Assembly: GCA_026874595.1 (NCBI GenBank)
Contig: CM049310.1
Coordinates: forward strand, 33,483,558-33,547,557
Reading direction: 5' to 3'
From: Sipunculus nudus
Taxonomy: Eukaryota > Annelida > Sipuncula > Golfingiida > Sipunculidae
DNA length: 64,000 bases
Under the pieces are notes generated by a model. The model searched no databases. It was not told where the DNA came from and saw only the letters and a list, made by a program, of their open reading frames with translations. The position numbers and the translations under genes are program-made. This document shows positions 35,614 to 47,699 of the stretch, piece by piece. Positions within the stretch are counted from its first letter, which is position 1, and each line of letters starts with the position of its first letter.

Positions 35614-35655
35614 ATGCTTGAGTCATGCTGGCATCAAAGCTACACCCAGGGCAAG
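35614..35655 (+). CDS. Candidate 42-nt exon
   Basis: The acceptor cctgtctctctgacccag and donor gcaag/gtaaag bracket 42 nt reading MLESCWHQSYTQGK in one frame and CLSHAGIKATPRA in another. Splice signals are good, but so short an exon can arise by chance. Confidence 0.22.
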
Positions 35656-35890
35656 GTAAAGTAGTTTTTGTCACAGTACCCAATTGCTCCCTGTTTAACA
35701 TTAACATTTGCTCAAAGGTATATAAAAACATGTGGACTACTCAGCACAGCCCCTGATTATGTGTTGGTTAATTTTAAGATTAATTTATACAGAAAGATAT
35801 CTTTATTTACATACTATATGTATATTATCAGGTAGCATTAACCCATTATTGCTAGAAGGTTCAATGGTGTCCAATAAAACAGAAGAATAC

Positions 35891-35914
35891 CATATATATA
35901 TATATATATATTTG
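35891..35914. repeat. Short (TA)n repeat
   Basis: About 12 TA units. Similar short runs lie at 45897-45908 and 58346-58368. Confidence 0.9.
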
Positions 35915-36134
35915 ACATAAGACAATCAACAGAAATCTGCTGAGCCATAAACTGCCTATTCATCTCAAGTTGGATGACATTGAGGGTGATATAAATGTGC
36001 AATGTGTCACTGTGTCCATTGTCTTTTTATGAGACTGGCCCACATCCATTCCAGTTCATTTTCTAAATAAATAAAACATACAGGAAACAATAAATACTAG
36101 TGTACTTAGCAATGAACAAGAAAGTCACACCTAC

Positions 36135-36229
36135 CTGCACTGATCCTCGCGTCCTCTCCACGAACGCCTTCCGATCTTGCAGTTCTACATTGTCGATCTT
36201 GAACTTCTTGGGATTTTTCTCGACAATGC
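36135..36229 (-). CDS. STX6: Internal exon of a syntaxin-6/10 type SNARE
   Basis: On the minus strand, acceptor cttaaccctctgccag and donor gtgcag/gtaggt bound a 95-nt exon. The first two bases (gc) complete a codon from the previous exon, then 31 codons follow, starting IVEKNPKKFKIDNVELQDRK and ending AFVERTRGSVQ. This lines up with the Habc/linker region of syntaxin-6 and -10 (pattern IVE-N-P-KF...L..RK.FV..TR..V). An A from the previous exon would give the Ser that usually precedes IVE. These are Qc-SNAREs of the trans-Golgi network and endosomes, acting in retrograde and endosomal fusion. A branch-point-like ccttaac lies just upstream of the acceptor. I found neither the N-terminal exon nor the SNARE/TM exons, so flanking introns must be long. 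Syntaxin-10 is mammalian, so syntaxin-6 is the likely ortholog. Confidence 0.85.
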
Positions 36230-36519
36230 CTGGCAGAGGGTTAAGGTAAATGTGGCAATAATATTGGTAAATGATGCCGCAAAATGCCCCTTATTCTCCG
36301 TGGATCTTATTTATGTCTGAGTGAAAGAAGACAAATGTGACAGACTTTCCTCCGTAACTTATTGATTTTCATATTGTGCCAAAGAGGCCAGAGGACCACA
36401 TGGATCATTTTCGAGAATAACTGGACATCCCACATGTTCAGAAAAGATTGAGGTGCACGCAGTTATTATTCTCCCCAATGGACTTTAGTCCCTCAATATC
36501 CAAAATGATGAGGTGTTTT

Positions 36520-37060
36520 TTTTTTCATAGCCTTCATAAGTATAAGTGGATTTTTTAATACAGCCTGCATTAGAATGAAAGAATTTTTTAACAATCTTAC
36601 ATAATGAGTGAACATTTTTCCAGCTATCATAAGAAAGAATTTACTTTTCTTTAAAGCCTGTAAAAGGGTGAGTGAAGTTTCCTTCATTATGCATAAAAAT
36701 AAGTGTTTTTTTTTACAAGCTGCTTAAGAAATAATGAACTTCTTTTAAAGCCTGTTATAAAAATGAGAACTTTTTTACAGATCTGCAGAAGAATAAGTAA
36801 TCTGCTTTTACAGGTTCATATAAAAATAAGTGAACCTTTTTTACAAACCTGGATAAGCACAAGTGAATATTTTCCACAAATCTCTTTTTTAGAATAAGTA
36901 AACGTTTTTAACAGCCTGCATTGAAATGCGTGACCTGATTTTAAATGAACTTTTTCCATCTTACTTAAACGCATGTACAATAACTTCTTAAGAGCTAGTC
37001 TGCAATGAAAAGGAGTAAAAATATGAATGAACATCATTAAAACCTAATTAAGAATGAGAG
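36520..37060. repeat. Degenerate ~33-bp minisatellite
   Basis: Variants of aataagtgaactttttac then agcctgcat recur about every 33 bp (for example near 36697, 36728, 36761, 36792, 36826, 36859 and 36892). Since 33 is a multiple of three, frames stay open on both strands and show an 11-residue rhythm (plus: NELLLKPVIK, TFLQICRR, NLLLQVHIK; minus: NSFILMQAVL, NPLILMKAM). Confidence 0.8.
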
Positions 37061-37102
37061 AACATTTTTTTCATGGAATTAAGTTGTCATTAGCAGAAAG
37101 TA

Positions 37103-37287
37103 CAGATGCAGATTAGGGAAGGACCCCCCTCCCCCTATTTTAGCTACTGCAACTATTTTTAGAGGGTTTCAGACCAATTTTTCGCAACCTGGACCCCCTT
37201 TCCTGGACTTGATGACTTTTTTTAAGGTTTTTCATTAGTCCTCCATGGTTTGACCTCTCCTTTTCCTTAATCCTGGATCTGCCCTTG
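37103..37287 (+). mobile_element. hAT-type MITE, copy 3
   Basis: The left end cagatgcagattaggg and right end ctggatctgcccttg are diverged versions of the ends at 26943-27149, with the same body (gggtttcagacca, ggaccccctttcctgga, ttttcattagtc). Confidence 0.6.
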
Positions 37288-37289
37288 AA

Positions 37290-38395
37290 ATAGCACCAGC
37301 CAAAGGAAAAGTAAAGTCAAACAAAAACCACATGAAACTTGACATGAAGAAAGAAAAATGTTTTTCTTTATATAAATATTTATTAACTAAAAAATGTAAA
37401 CCCCTGCTTGAATAATTTATTAATGAACAATTTGTGATTTTCATGCCCAACTTAGTTGTTATGACAAAACAGGTTCCATTTTAATTTCCTTAACATCTGA
37501 GTGAAGGGCTCAATTTATCACAGCTCGTTCACCTTCTTGTGGATGATTTTTGGAGAAGAGATAAAATTATGATTGTCTGAATGGGAACTGACAGTAAAGT
37601 ACATAAGTAATCTTTTTTAATATGAAATAGAATTTTTTTGTCCACACATTCATTATTTATACTGATGTGCCAAACTATAGATGAAGTTTGAAGATTATTA
37701 TGAAAATATTTTCATTAAAAAATATATACATTTTTTTCCTAAAAAAATCGAACTTGCAAATGTTAAAAGTTCAGGAATACGAATCTCAAGACATTTTTAC
37801 TAGATTTTGTCTTCTTTGTGGCAATATAAAGATGAGTTATTGGCCAGAGCCCCCTGGCTCAGCTGACTTTAATATGTGCATGGGGCACTTAGCTGGGGAC
37901 ACTTCATGATTTGGACAACTGACAGTAAATAAACAGAATTAAACAGATAAAGATATGACACTTAATGAGATAGGATTTCATTTCACATATACATAAATAT
38001 ATGTGGGAAAACTTCACAAGTATATAACCTATATAGTCATTAAGTATAAAGCATCCATAAAGGAATACCATTAAGACTCAAAAGTAACTTGAGTAAATCT
38101 GCCTGTGAAGATGTTTATATACATATCATCCTTTCCCTCCTAAATAAATATTTTACATTGATTATTAGAAAGAAAAGCAAAATCACATGCCTTCTTGATT
38201 TCAGATTCTCTAAACCAAACAAGGGAATACTCCTAAATTCAATACAGTTATTATAATGCCCTCTATGGTAAAACTGAATTGCTCTCTGTTATGAGTTGAT
38301 TGGCAGCCTGGCCCTTAAGCTCTAAGGGCTGATATCTTTAACAAGCTCAATCATTGGTTCTATTATATACTACATAAAAAATAAAACATCGCCAG
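37290..38395. other. AT-rich spacer
   Basis: No exon or repeat supported. A 73-codon plus-strand frame (37688-37909) has no splice context. Confidence 0.4.
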
Positions 38396-38456
38396 ACCGG
38401 AGACAATGCTACTTCTGAGTCCATCAATTTAGTGCAAAACATTCATCAGCTCAGAG
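38396..38456 (+). CDS. Candidate 61-nt exon
   Basis: The frame TGDNATSESINLVQNIHQLR lies between acceptor acatcgccag (weak pyrimidine tract) and the strong donor tcagag/gtaggt. Composition is coding-like and NAT is a possible glycosylation sequon. The exon would end in phase 1. Confidence 0.3.
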
Positions 38457-41392
38457 GTAGGTCCGAAATATAGACTTCCTTTTTGTCTTAACATTACGGT
38501 ATTCAATTGTTTTTCAGAGGGTGTATATTGCATTGAGTTATTTACAACTTTAGCTATTATTCTATCAACCAAAATCAACCAAAATATCTAAAATATCTGC
38601 ATCATGTGTTGTCAGGAGATGCCTTTGGGTCTTGATCTGTGTTGTCATATATTATAAATTATTAGTGCATGTAAATGTGACTACTTTAAGATTTTTTGTC
38701 CTCCAAAATTTATTTGTTTATTACATCTGTTTTGTTAAAGTGTATTAAAACTTCCAGGAATACATATTTTACACTAAAGTAAAATATTGCCAATTTATCA
38801 TTATTTAAACTAAAATTTTACAATAATTCATGTGATATTTTAAATACTGAGATTTAAATATATCCTGCAGTTACTGAGAGTATTTCATGTATTTAGCAAT
38901 GCATATTTGTTACTACATAATATACTGTAACATTATTATCATAATTTTTTATGCACAATAAACCATTTGTTTAATATGTCAAAATACATGCACTTTCAGA
39001 AATATGGGCCTGAGGCCTTGTATCTCACTCAAAACATTCAATTGTTCATTCATCTATCCATCCATCCATCCATCCACCCATCCATTCATTTGTTCATTTA
39101 TTGTTTTTTATTATTACACTAGCTGATAACTACACTACAGAGGAGATCTATGACTTTGACACATATATAGCACATTTGATGTCATATGATCACTGCTGGG
39201 ACTCAAGGTTATGTATCACAATCTTACACATTTTAGTTGGACCTTCTGTGACACAGACAGGTCCCTACCAGGTCATAGAAAGTCTGACATATGTGCAATA
39301 TGACAACACAGATCAAGACCCAAAAGCATCTCCTGACAACACTTGATGCACAGATTGACCTTACATCACAGCTATGTGTGGTCTTGTCATCCCATGGCAC
39401 ATACCATGTGACCTCCTGAGATACAGGTGATGCTATATCAATCATAGAAATTTGGTTAATTTGATTGGTGGATGACATGCCATGACCCTGCAAAGTGGTT
39501 GCCATGACACCATGGAGATAGGGGCTATATGCTATGCTGATCTCTCCCTAGAACACTGATGAGGAATACAGACTTGAAGCTTCACTGTGAGGGCCATACA
39601 GTACCTTTTCTCACCAAAAAAAGGATTACCAGCAGAGACAAGAAAAATGATCATTCATATTTATAGCTTCTCAGGGTCAGATATAATCAAAGTCTGACTC
39701 ATATATAACAGAAATGTCATCAGGCATATGAGGTTTGCCACAATTTATTTAATTTTAATTACGGTTATACAGGATCTGCCATAAATTAATGCTACAAGAC
39801 ACCACGTATGAATAAAATACTGATACTCTCTTTTAATGGAAAGCACAGAACATAATTTAAGGTAAAGAATAAAGAATTTGCCATTAACATCTAGAATAGG
39901 ATGTAATGTAAGGAAATACAGGATTCTGCATCACAGGATCATGGAGAAATAGAAAACAGGCTGTGATATTATTGGCCATTGAACAGGATGTCCCATAACT
40001 ACAGTGAAATAAGATGGTAATTGAATAATTAACATAACTTAAGATAAAATAGAAATGTGACCTCATTTAAGTTAATACATGATACTGTAAATACAGGATA
40101 AATAGGGAAAGACTTAATTACCATAAGGTTAATAAAAAATATTACATAACTGAAGGTACTGTAAAACAAGAAAAGTAACAATTAAAGGTAAACCATGTTC
40201 AGTTATGATAACAGGTAACACAAAATTCATCACCATAGCATATAACATAAATGAGGTTTAAATCGAAGGTAAAGAAAGATCTACATCAGTTTGTAAGGTA
40301 AATCAGACTAAAAATTCATCATTAGAGGTAAACATTAATCATCATCCTTGGAGATGAACAGAACCAGATTTACAGAACTGAAGATACCACACAAAAGATA
40401 AAATGGAAATCAAGGCTATCAGGATGCTATAGATTTTATCACGGTGAATGTCTGTGATACACTTAATAAGACTTGATGGGCTGTCACCCTGAAAGTTGTT
40501 TTATACACTTCAAAGTGTCTGCAAGTATCATTTATTGTTGTCTGTTAGGTTTTCATGGAAATTAACACCCGGAGTTTCATAGCTGGGCTAGCTGCGACCC
40601 ACTCTCATAATCCATGACATATTTTACAGAAGATTTTTTTTTCTTTGACATCTGACAGCATTAACACCCATTTTCATGTTAGCCAACCTTTCTCCATGAA
40701 TCAAATGAAATCAAGATTTAATGGGATGGGACAGGAAGCTTTTAACCAGTATTGAGAAGAGGATGTCCAAATCGAAAAAAGTCTGGTTGCCATCATAGAA
40801 ATCTTTATTTATGAAACAGATTCTTGATGTTTCTAAGAAGCATTTGAATGATTAAGAATGAGGACTTTTATGGCTGGGTTGTGATCTAGTTAAAAAGGAC
40901 TTTACCTTGATTAACTAATTGAGTAATGATATAATGGGGCCCATAATATTCATCCGTGGCCTGTCTTGAGCTTTTAAAGTTCATAAAACATTCCTGAGAC
41001 AGCCTTAACTCAAGGCACAGGATGTGGAATATCCCCTGTTGTTATAGTAACAAACAGCCTATTTATGATATTAATGATATATGAACTGTCAATCAAAAGA
41101 TTTACTCAAGAAATCAGAAGAGTGTAATGACCCTAAGGAGCCCTATCCCTATTGTGACACATGGTAAATGTGGCTTTGTTTAACCCTAGGGGTCATAACC
41201 AATGTTTGGAGTGTAGTATATAACCATAACATTAATACTAAACATTTAAAGCCACTTTGATGAAAAAATAAAAAAATTAACAGAACAGACATACCAGGGT
41301 ACAAGTTTCTAAAAAGCATATAAATTCCACTCTCTGCTAGATGCAAATGAACATAATCAAATGAAAACAGATATGATGAAATATATTTAATT
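38457..41392. other. AT-rich spacer, no gene recognised
   Basis: It contains only simple sequence (39051-39092, tatccatccatccatcc) and unsupported frames of 60-90 codons at 39101, 39233, 39884 and 41149. Confidence 0.4.
39051..39092. repeat. (CCAT)n microsatellite
   Basis: Catctatccatccatccatc followed by further ccat/ccac units. Confidence 0.9.
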
Positions 41393-42109
41393 ATGAATTA
41401 CTTCTGGGATTCAAATTTATATACATACTGTACATCTTTGACAAGTTTGGGAGTTAAGGCTTGTGGTCGGTCTTGTGACTGGGTTACTATTGATGTGGGG
41501 ATGCTTAATAAAGAACATCCCAAGATAACTTTCTCACAAGAGACACAACAACAGCAGTTGTCTGTAGATAAAGGACTCTCCATTGTGATGACAGACCGTG
41601 CTGTCAAACTGCAGTTTCTCGATACCCTGCCTGATACCCTGCCTGCATTTTATTTTACTTTTTCAGCTGTCTGCAAAGGGTGCATTAAGACACAGTGTGA
41701 GGCATGCCAGCCTCAAAGGGAACTCAGAAAGCGAAACCTTTATGTCACAGCGGCCCAACACATCCGGCACTATCGATTATGCTATGTAACAGCATTGCTA
41801 GCTGCCCTGGCCATAAAGAACACTTCGTTTGCTGGTCTTTCCTGGAATCTCATCACTGGGTTTGATGAGCCTGGCCGGTGTGTTTCAATAATATCACCGA
41901 CCACTCAACAAAATAAGGGTGACATTATTACTCTTGACACCTGGGGTATTAAACACTCCCCTGGTATTGACACTAACGCTCTTAATCACTTGAGGCCCTT
42001 GACTTTTCACCCAATGCACAAAACAAAATGGCAGTATAGCAAAGATAATAAAATGTCAGGACTCCCAGGTTATGTGGCAGTTTTAGTAGCAGCAGCCTGT
42101 TCCCCTTAA
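41393..42109 (+). CDS. Longest open frame in the window; contains a splice-supported terminal exon in another frame
   Basis: The 238-codon frame starts MNYFWDSNLYTYCTSLTSLG. It shows no domain I know; its middle is Cys/Arg-rich (AVCKGCIKTQCEACQPQREL). A strong acceptor sits inside it (cattttattttactttttcag, ending 41666). From 41667 a second frame is open for 40 codons to TAA (41787-41789): LSAKGALRHSVRHASLKGNS then ESETFMSQRPNTSGTIDYAM, a plausible Ser-rich cytoplasmic tail with PKA-like RHSVRHAS. Only one reading can be right. I favour the terminal exon 41667-41789 in phase 0. The 238-codon frame would fit an upstream exon ending in phase 1, such as 38396-38456. Confidence 0.38.
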   Translation: MNYFWDSNLYTYCTSLTSLGVKACGRSCDWVTIDVGMLNKEHPKITFSQETQQQQLSVDKGLSIVMTDRAVKLQFLDTLPDTLPAFYFTFSAVCKGCIKTQCEACQPQRELRKRNLYVTAAQHIRHYRLCYVTALLAALAIKNTSFAGLSWNLITGFDEPGRCVSIISPTTQQNKGDIITLDTWGIKHSPGIDTNALNHLRPLTFHPMHKTKWQYSKDNKMSGLPGYVAVLVAAACSP

Positions 42110-43010
42110 AAGAGGGCAAACACCTGTGGGCAACAGATATAAAGTCCAAAAGAAAGACACTCCCAAGCAATGACACAAAACTTCTCCCCAACTGCCAACA
42201 GCCTCTTAAGCTGCTTTCATGTACCACAACCTATAAACTAGATGCATTTTACAGCTCTATCTACTGTTATCACCACGGCTGTCAATCCAGAAGTATCTCT
42301 GTCTCCATTCTCAAAACAAAGATACATTAAAACTATAGATTTTTAAAAATTTTAACTTTTAAGTGCATTGGGAGGGTTCTATTTTCATCATACAGTGACT
42401 AACACAGAGTCTATTCATTATTACATGACATTATTATTATGATTGCAAAACTTTATTTAAACAGGATACAAGCTTATACTGAACAAATAGAATTTGTTGT
42501 TTGTTATTGCCAGGTAATAAACAGTGTTCTCACACTATTAGCAGATTAATTTTTCATGACTTTTGCCTGACCTTTAATGTTAATGTATGAACTTTTTCAC
42601 AACATCTTTGACCAGAAACTATCACAAATGAAACAGGAACTGATATCGTTCATGACAATCTGATATAAGATGGTTCCCAACTTTTCCAGAAGATGAATTT
42701 TTTTATGACGTTTTCATGACTTGATGTAAAACATGATGAATTTTTAAAAGCATGGGAATTCCCTGATAGCAGAGCTGATATATATTATAATGTCAATCTT
42801 TATCTTTAGGTAACAAAATGAAAAATTGCCTGGGACATTTAATGACAATCTTTACTGGTTTACGGACAACACAATGAAATGTACATTATTAATCATTGGC
42901 CTTTCAACATTCAGTGCTAGAGGCATAGATAACAAACAGGAAATGCTGGTGACCCTTCAATTTAAACGACCCCGTAGACAAAGATGAGGCATAATATTCA
43001 GAGACATCAT
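42110..43010. other. AT-rich spacer
   Basis: Nothing recognised. Confidence 0.4.
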
Positions 43011-43011
43011 A

Positions 43012-43186
43012 CAGTAGAACCTCCGAATTACGGACACTGACGGGTCCAGACATTTTGCCCTCATAAGAGAGGTGTCTTTAGAAGGGAGGTTATAGGTTTT
43101 GGGGCCCACTTTCAATGGACTGCCATAAGTGGCCATAAACAGATGGTGCCCTTAGTACAGAGGTGCCTGTTAGGAGAGTTTCTCCT
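43012..43186 (+). mobile_element. pogo/Tigger-like MITE remnant
   Basis: It begins cagtagaacctccgaattac then ggacac, the style of Tigger/pogo terminal repeats, followed by tgtctttagaagggaggt and near the end cttagtacagaggtgcctgt, which looks like the diverged inverted counterpart. No TA duplication is clear. A non-autonomous remnant. Confidence 0.5.
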
Positions 43187-43596
43187 TTATTTTCACAATA
43201 ATTTCCATTCAGCAAAAACACACAAACTTGAAACCCTTGTGAACAAAATGCGAAACGTGCACAGTATTTAATGTCATACACTTGTAACATGCTAAGCAGT
43301 AGGGTGTCATATGTAGAGTTTTCTGTAGCAGACTAATGCCAGGGCTTACACTTTCGTATTAAGATAAATATTCAACCCTTAATACTAAAATCATTATTCT
43401 TGATCTTATTTACATCAAATCCAAAATTGAATCTGGTGTATATATCATGATTCCACCATGTGAATCATTTTACTTTGAAACAGAATTGTCCAGTAAATTT
43501 AAACAGTCTCTAAAAGGAGTTAATTAAACCAGTCTTAAGATAATCCATTTAGTCTGTCAAGAGTTAAGAAATTCTTATCTTCTTTTCAGAAAAAAA

Positions 43597-43844
43597 TGAC
43601 CTTGAAGTGCAATTCTATTGATTTATTCTCTTGATATCAAATAAAGCTCCACTGACCTTGAAGCAAAATATATAGTTTTCCAAAAAAAAATTTTGGATGA
43701 CCTTGAGGCTAATTTAATCAATGCTCAAAGTAAGCTGATCTGACCTTGAGACCCTGAGAAGACAGTAAGTCTTCACACAATCCTAGAAATGTGCTTCAAG
43801 AGAAGAAAATCAGGATTTCTATTTTACAGACTGTCTGACCTTGA
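43597..43844 (+). repeat. Degenerate tandem repeat with five TGACCTTGA motifs
   Basis: Exact tgaccttga at 43597, 43653, 43698, 43741 and 43836 (spacing 56, 45, 43 and 95). The intervening sequence shares only loose similarity (gaagcaaaat/gaggctaattt). The reverse complement TCAAGGTCA is the classic monomeric site of ERR/SF-1/FTZ-F1 receptors. Confidence 0.7.
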
Positions 43845-43849
43845 GCCTA

Positions 43850-46136
43850 ATTCAAACAGAACACAAAATAAGTAAATCCCCTGTTGGTTTCACCCTGCGA
43901 CTGAAAGCACCAGCAAAACCTTCATGAATTGCAGCGACCCATTTTTTATCCTTTCATGGCTTGTGGTCTTGTTTTTCCATTCAAGATGCAGGAGACATAG
44001 AAGTGCAAAGAGATTTTCCCAGAATCCACAATTGGGAAAAGATAGACTTCAAACTGGTTCTATTTAGGTTGACGTGCTCTGTTTGAATTATTGCTTCCGA
44101 CAAAGAATTTGCCTTTTCTTTTCTAGCTACAGCTACAAAACTGTGGGCAGAATGACAATTTGATCCAAATTGGTAAAAGTGCCACGACACTTGGTAGAGT
44201 TATTCATCATGTAGAGGCAGAGCATTGACATCTAATGTCACATGACCTGTTGTTGACAGGAAGTTATTCCTCGGTCTAATTGTGTTGTGGATGCTGCCAT
44301 TGACTCAGTAACGCTTTTGTCTATTTTGTGACAAATGACCCAGTCGTGATTTCACTTGGCCAGGCTCAATCAAATTTCAGATTTATTTTTAATGCACAGC
44401 ATACATATGGCTGTATTACCCAGTCTTTAATCAAGACTCCAGCCTATGTGATGGACTTCAATCACACCAACATTTCGGTGGTTTCCGGTTAGCTGAGTAA
44501 CATCGACCATTCCAGTGTCAGTCTTAATGGATGCCTGGAATTTTTATAAAGTATTCAGAATGTTTTACGGGCGCATATAAATGCCCTTCCCCTGATGTAA
44601 AAAGTAAATGTGTGTGTGCAATCAATGAGATCACACTGAATATTCAACCTGTTAAATAATGTGAAAACAAAATGGCAGCTCACGACTGGGCAATCATCAT
44701 TTACACAACTTAATTATGATAAGAAGAACATTTTTCTGACTTAAATTTACCTATCCTTAAAACTAACACAGCAGAACTGCTAAACAGCTATAGTCTATGT
44801 AACCAGAAACATAAAGAGTATACTATTATACTAATTATTTCCAATATGGAATGAAAGATGTGTTTATAATAAATGTAAGTAATTCCTGGTTTAAAATGAT
44901 GTTACCTTGCTGACCAAATGTCATCACATTTCATTAATGTCATTATTTTAAACAGATAACAATATCAAACATAATATAAAACCACTGTCTTTGACTTTAA
45001 ACTTCAGTTCCTTCCACCAAGGGTGTACATTGAAATTTAGCCATTATTCTCTAAACAAAAATATATAATCACAGTTTGATATACATGAAGGACTGAATTA
45101 AGATCTAATAAATGATAAAAAGCTGGAGGAAACAAATTTTATATTTAACAATCTTCTGGGTCTTGGGGATTGAGGCAATGTCACATGGCTTTTACCATGG
45201 TGTGCTAAGCCTATTTGATGATTAAATCTATATAAGAACCTCATCAAGTTGGAAATTAATCACTATTTCTACCTTCTGGCAACCCTTCCTTGTGTTTCTG
45301 GCACAGCTAAAAGATAATCCTCCCTGTTACAAAACTTCTTTGCATATGCATGTAAATATATTTTTTTATAAATAACATTAAAATACAGGGATTTTTAAAA
45401 GATTATGAAGAAAAAGACCAGAATTACTACATCAGTACAATCTTTTAATATGGACAGCACCACCAATTTACATATATGTACTACTCACTTGTTAATTTAC
45501 TGTAATAAATGTTCAGTAAAGACAGTGCAAGCTTATGTGCTAGCAGATGTAAGAATAAACAGTATTCTGGAAGAATATAGCACAATAATAGTTTGTACAA
45601 GCTCTGGAAACACTGCATGACAGTTCTATAGGGAGAATATTTGATAGGAAAGAGAAACATGGAACAGTTTAACAAGGGGTGGTTTGTATTGGCTAATGAT
45701 GTTTCTTCCAATCCACTTTTATGGTTAACAGACTAGCTGCCACATGTGTAAGCATCCTGGAACCATTGCAGATCTATCAAAACATGCTGGTGGTAGAAAA
45801 CAACAACTGAATGTATATTCTTGTGAAAACATCATATAGTGAATGGCTCAAGTTAGTTACATCAGCAAGACATTGTTTCTCGACTTGAAAAACATGAATA
45901 TATATATATGGTGTATTTTTGTAATTGATACAGCTGATGTCAATATCTGATCACTGTGGCAAGACCAATCCAATTTTTTTCTAAAATCTTTAATGAGACA
46001 ATTCTCTTGAATAAAGGGGGTCTTTCACATATAAACAGACTCTGGAATTCTTGCCATTGGCCCCATTTTGCTGATAAAAATTATTTAAGAGCATATATTT
46101 ATTGCTGTATCAAAATAGAGTTTACTGTTGTTTCAG
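43850..46136. other. AT-rich spacer with weak exon-like frames
   Basis: There is an acceptor (gttgttgacag) near 44260 with a short frame EVIPRSNCVVDAAIDSVTLL and then a stop. A minus-strand frame at 43981-44190 ends KSLCTSMSPAS. Neither is convincing enough to call. Confidence 0.3.
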
Positions 46137-46246
46137 GTCAAGATGATGGAAGACTAGTTCAGGTACATCTGAAGCAAGTCTGGATCCTTACACATTACAG
46201 GCCTAAGCCAAAGGATGCAGGCCTCTGGGCTACATGGCCCCTTTGA
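46137..46246 (+). CDS. Candidate terminal exon ending in a palindrome
   Basis: After the acceptor tactgttgtttcag the frame reads QDDGRLVQVHLKQVWILTHY then RPKPKDAGLWATWPL and TGA at 46244-46246. The stop lies within the first bases of the 63-bp palindrome. A donor at cag/gtacat (46162/46163) would give a 26-nt microexon instead. Unidentified. Confidence 0.28.
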
Positions 46247-46305
46247 ATTCTAAACCCTGTCAGAAAATATATAATATATATTTTCTGACAGGGTTTAGAA
46301 TTCAA
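46243..46305. repeat. Perfect 63-bp palindrome
   Basis: Two 31-base arms pair perfectly around a single central base. The left arm begins ttgaattctaaaccctgtca and the right arm ends gacagggtttagaattcaa; the centre is an AT run. No mismatch occurs in either arm. Confidence 0.98.
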
Positions 46306-47028
46306 TAATATTATAGGACATCTCTACAAAAACTGCAGGATATATTTTTATTGTATTGATAGAAAGGCATTCACTTGAATAAGGAAAAAAATATTAGCTC
46401 AGTTTTCCTTAAAGAAAAGTATCCTAGTCATAAATGTGCCTGACTGATATGCCATCAGACAAGACATGCCATTTCTTCTTTCAGACAAATAAGGAACAGA
46501 ATTGATTATTTATTGCAGAAGATATCAGCCTTGTCATTTCTGTGTCTGTCAGGTATGGCAATTACACAGATTAAAAGTAGCAGACAACAAACAGACCACA
46601 AAACCAGCCTGATTAGCTCAGTAAACCGCTGGAACATGGCTGCTGCAACCACAGGGGACAAACTGGAAACTGTCAGTGGCTTGTAACTTGCCTTGGAGGT
46701 AAAGCAAGACCAGGAATTAATGAACTGCTGAGTCTCAGAACCCCTGGGCATTTTAACACCTTATTTTGATTCTAAACAGACTGTCTAGCAGCCCAACAGA
46801 CTGTTACAGGAACTTCAGGGAACTGGAGAGGAGTCTGACCAGGCATACTTACAACAGTCCTCACCAATAACAGAACACTTCAAAGTCACCTCATTCCTGG
46901 TCCTATTATTAATTAAAGAGCTAAAGCTGCAACCTCCCGGTGCCTGTACTGTGTTAATAGGCCAACATTTACATGGTATTTGGTCTTATGACCATGGTCA
47001 TTTCAAGATAATGTACCGGTATTAAAAA
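46306..47028. other. Spacer
   Basis: No gene called. A short plus-strand frame near 46635 (MAAATTGDKLETVSGL, stop) and an 81-codon minus frame (46506-46751) lack splice support. Confidence 0.3.
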
Positions 47029-47699
47029 CAAGTGACCCATGGGTCATGACGCTCAGCTGCCAAGCATGACCTGTGACATCATGGACTGAGATTCACAACT
47101 TCCAGTAAAATTTTGAAGAACCAATTTGCCAATTTGTTGAAAATTTTCTATAACAACAGAAATATATATCACCTATGTCTGGTTAAAACACAGTGAATTG
47201 ATGGTCTGAGGAAAATGCATGATTGTTAAGCTATCAGGAACTATTCCAACAGCTTGCTTGAAACCTGTCAGTCCCAAAAGGAACACCACAAAGGGCAAAT
47301 ATAAGATCAAAATATATAGCAAAAATCAAGGAAATACATGCAAGAATTATTGAGAAACAGGTGCTTCTGTATGAATTTTTATTCAATACAAGCCAACTGT
47401 ACTGCACTTTCATAAACTAGATATTTCTTGGCACCGCAGGTGCCATAGTATCGCCAGACAATTAATCCCCCCCCCCCTTTTAGAATAGGCCCCCCATCTT
47501 CAGCAACAATTAATATCAGACCACACTCATAGAAAAGGTCATTCTCATAGAAAAGGTCATGATCCAAATTTCAATATACATCATCCCCTAACCCATGTCT
47601 ATGTATATGTAAGAAATCTGTCCATTAGTTTTTGACTTATAATGCTCACAGTACTGTTAAGTGGCAATGATGGGGTATTAAACGGCACGAAAACAAGTA

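Noticed and set aside
44104-44110. Acceptor-like ctag with a coding-like minus-strand frame to 43981
   Set aside because: Two frames are open, no donor or partner exon is present, and the acceptor is weak.
46612-46640. tRNA-like ttagctcagtaaaccg string
   Set aside because: It is A-box-like only. No B box, acceptor stem or cloverleaf follows.
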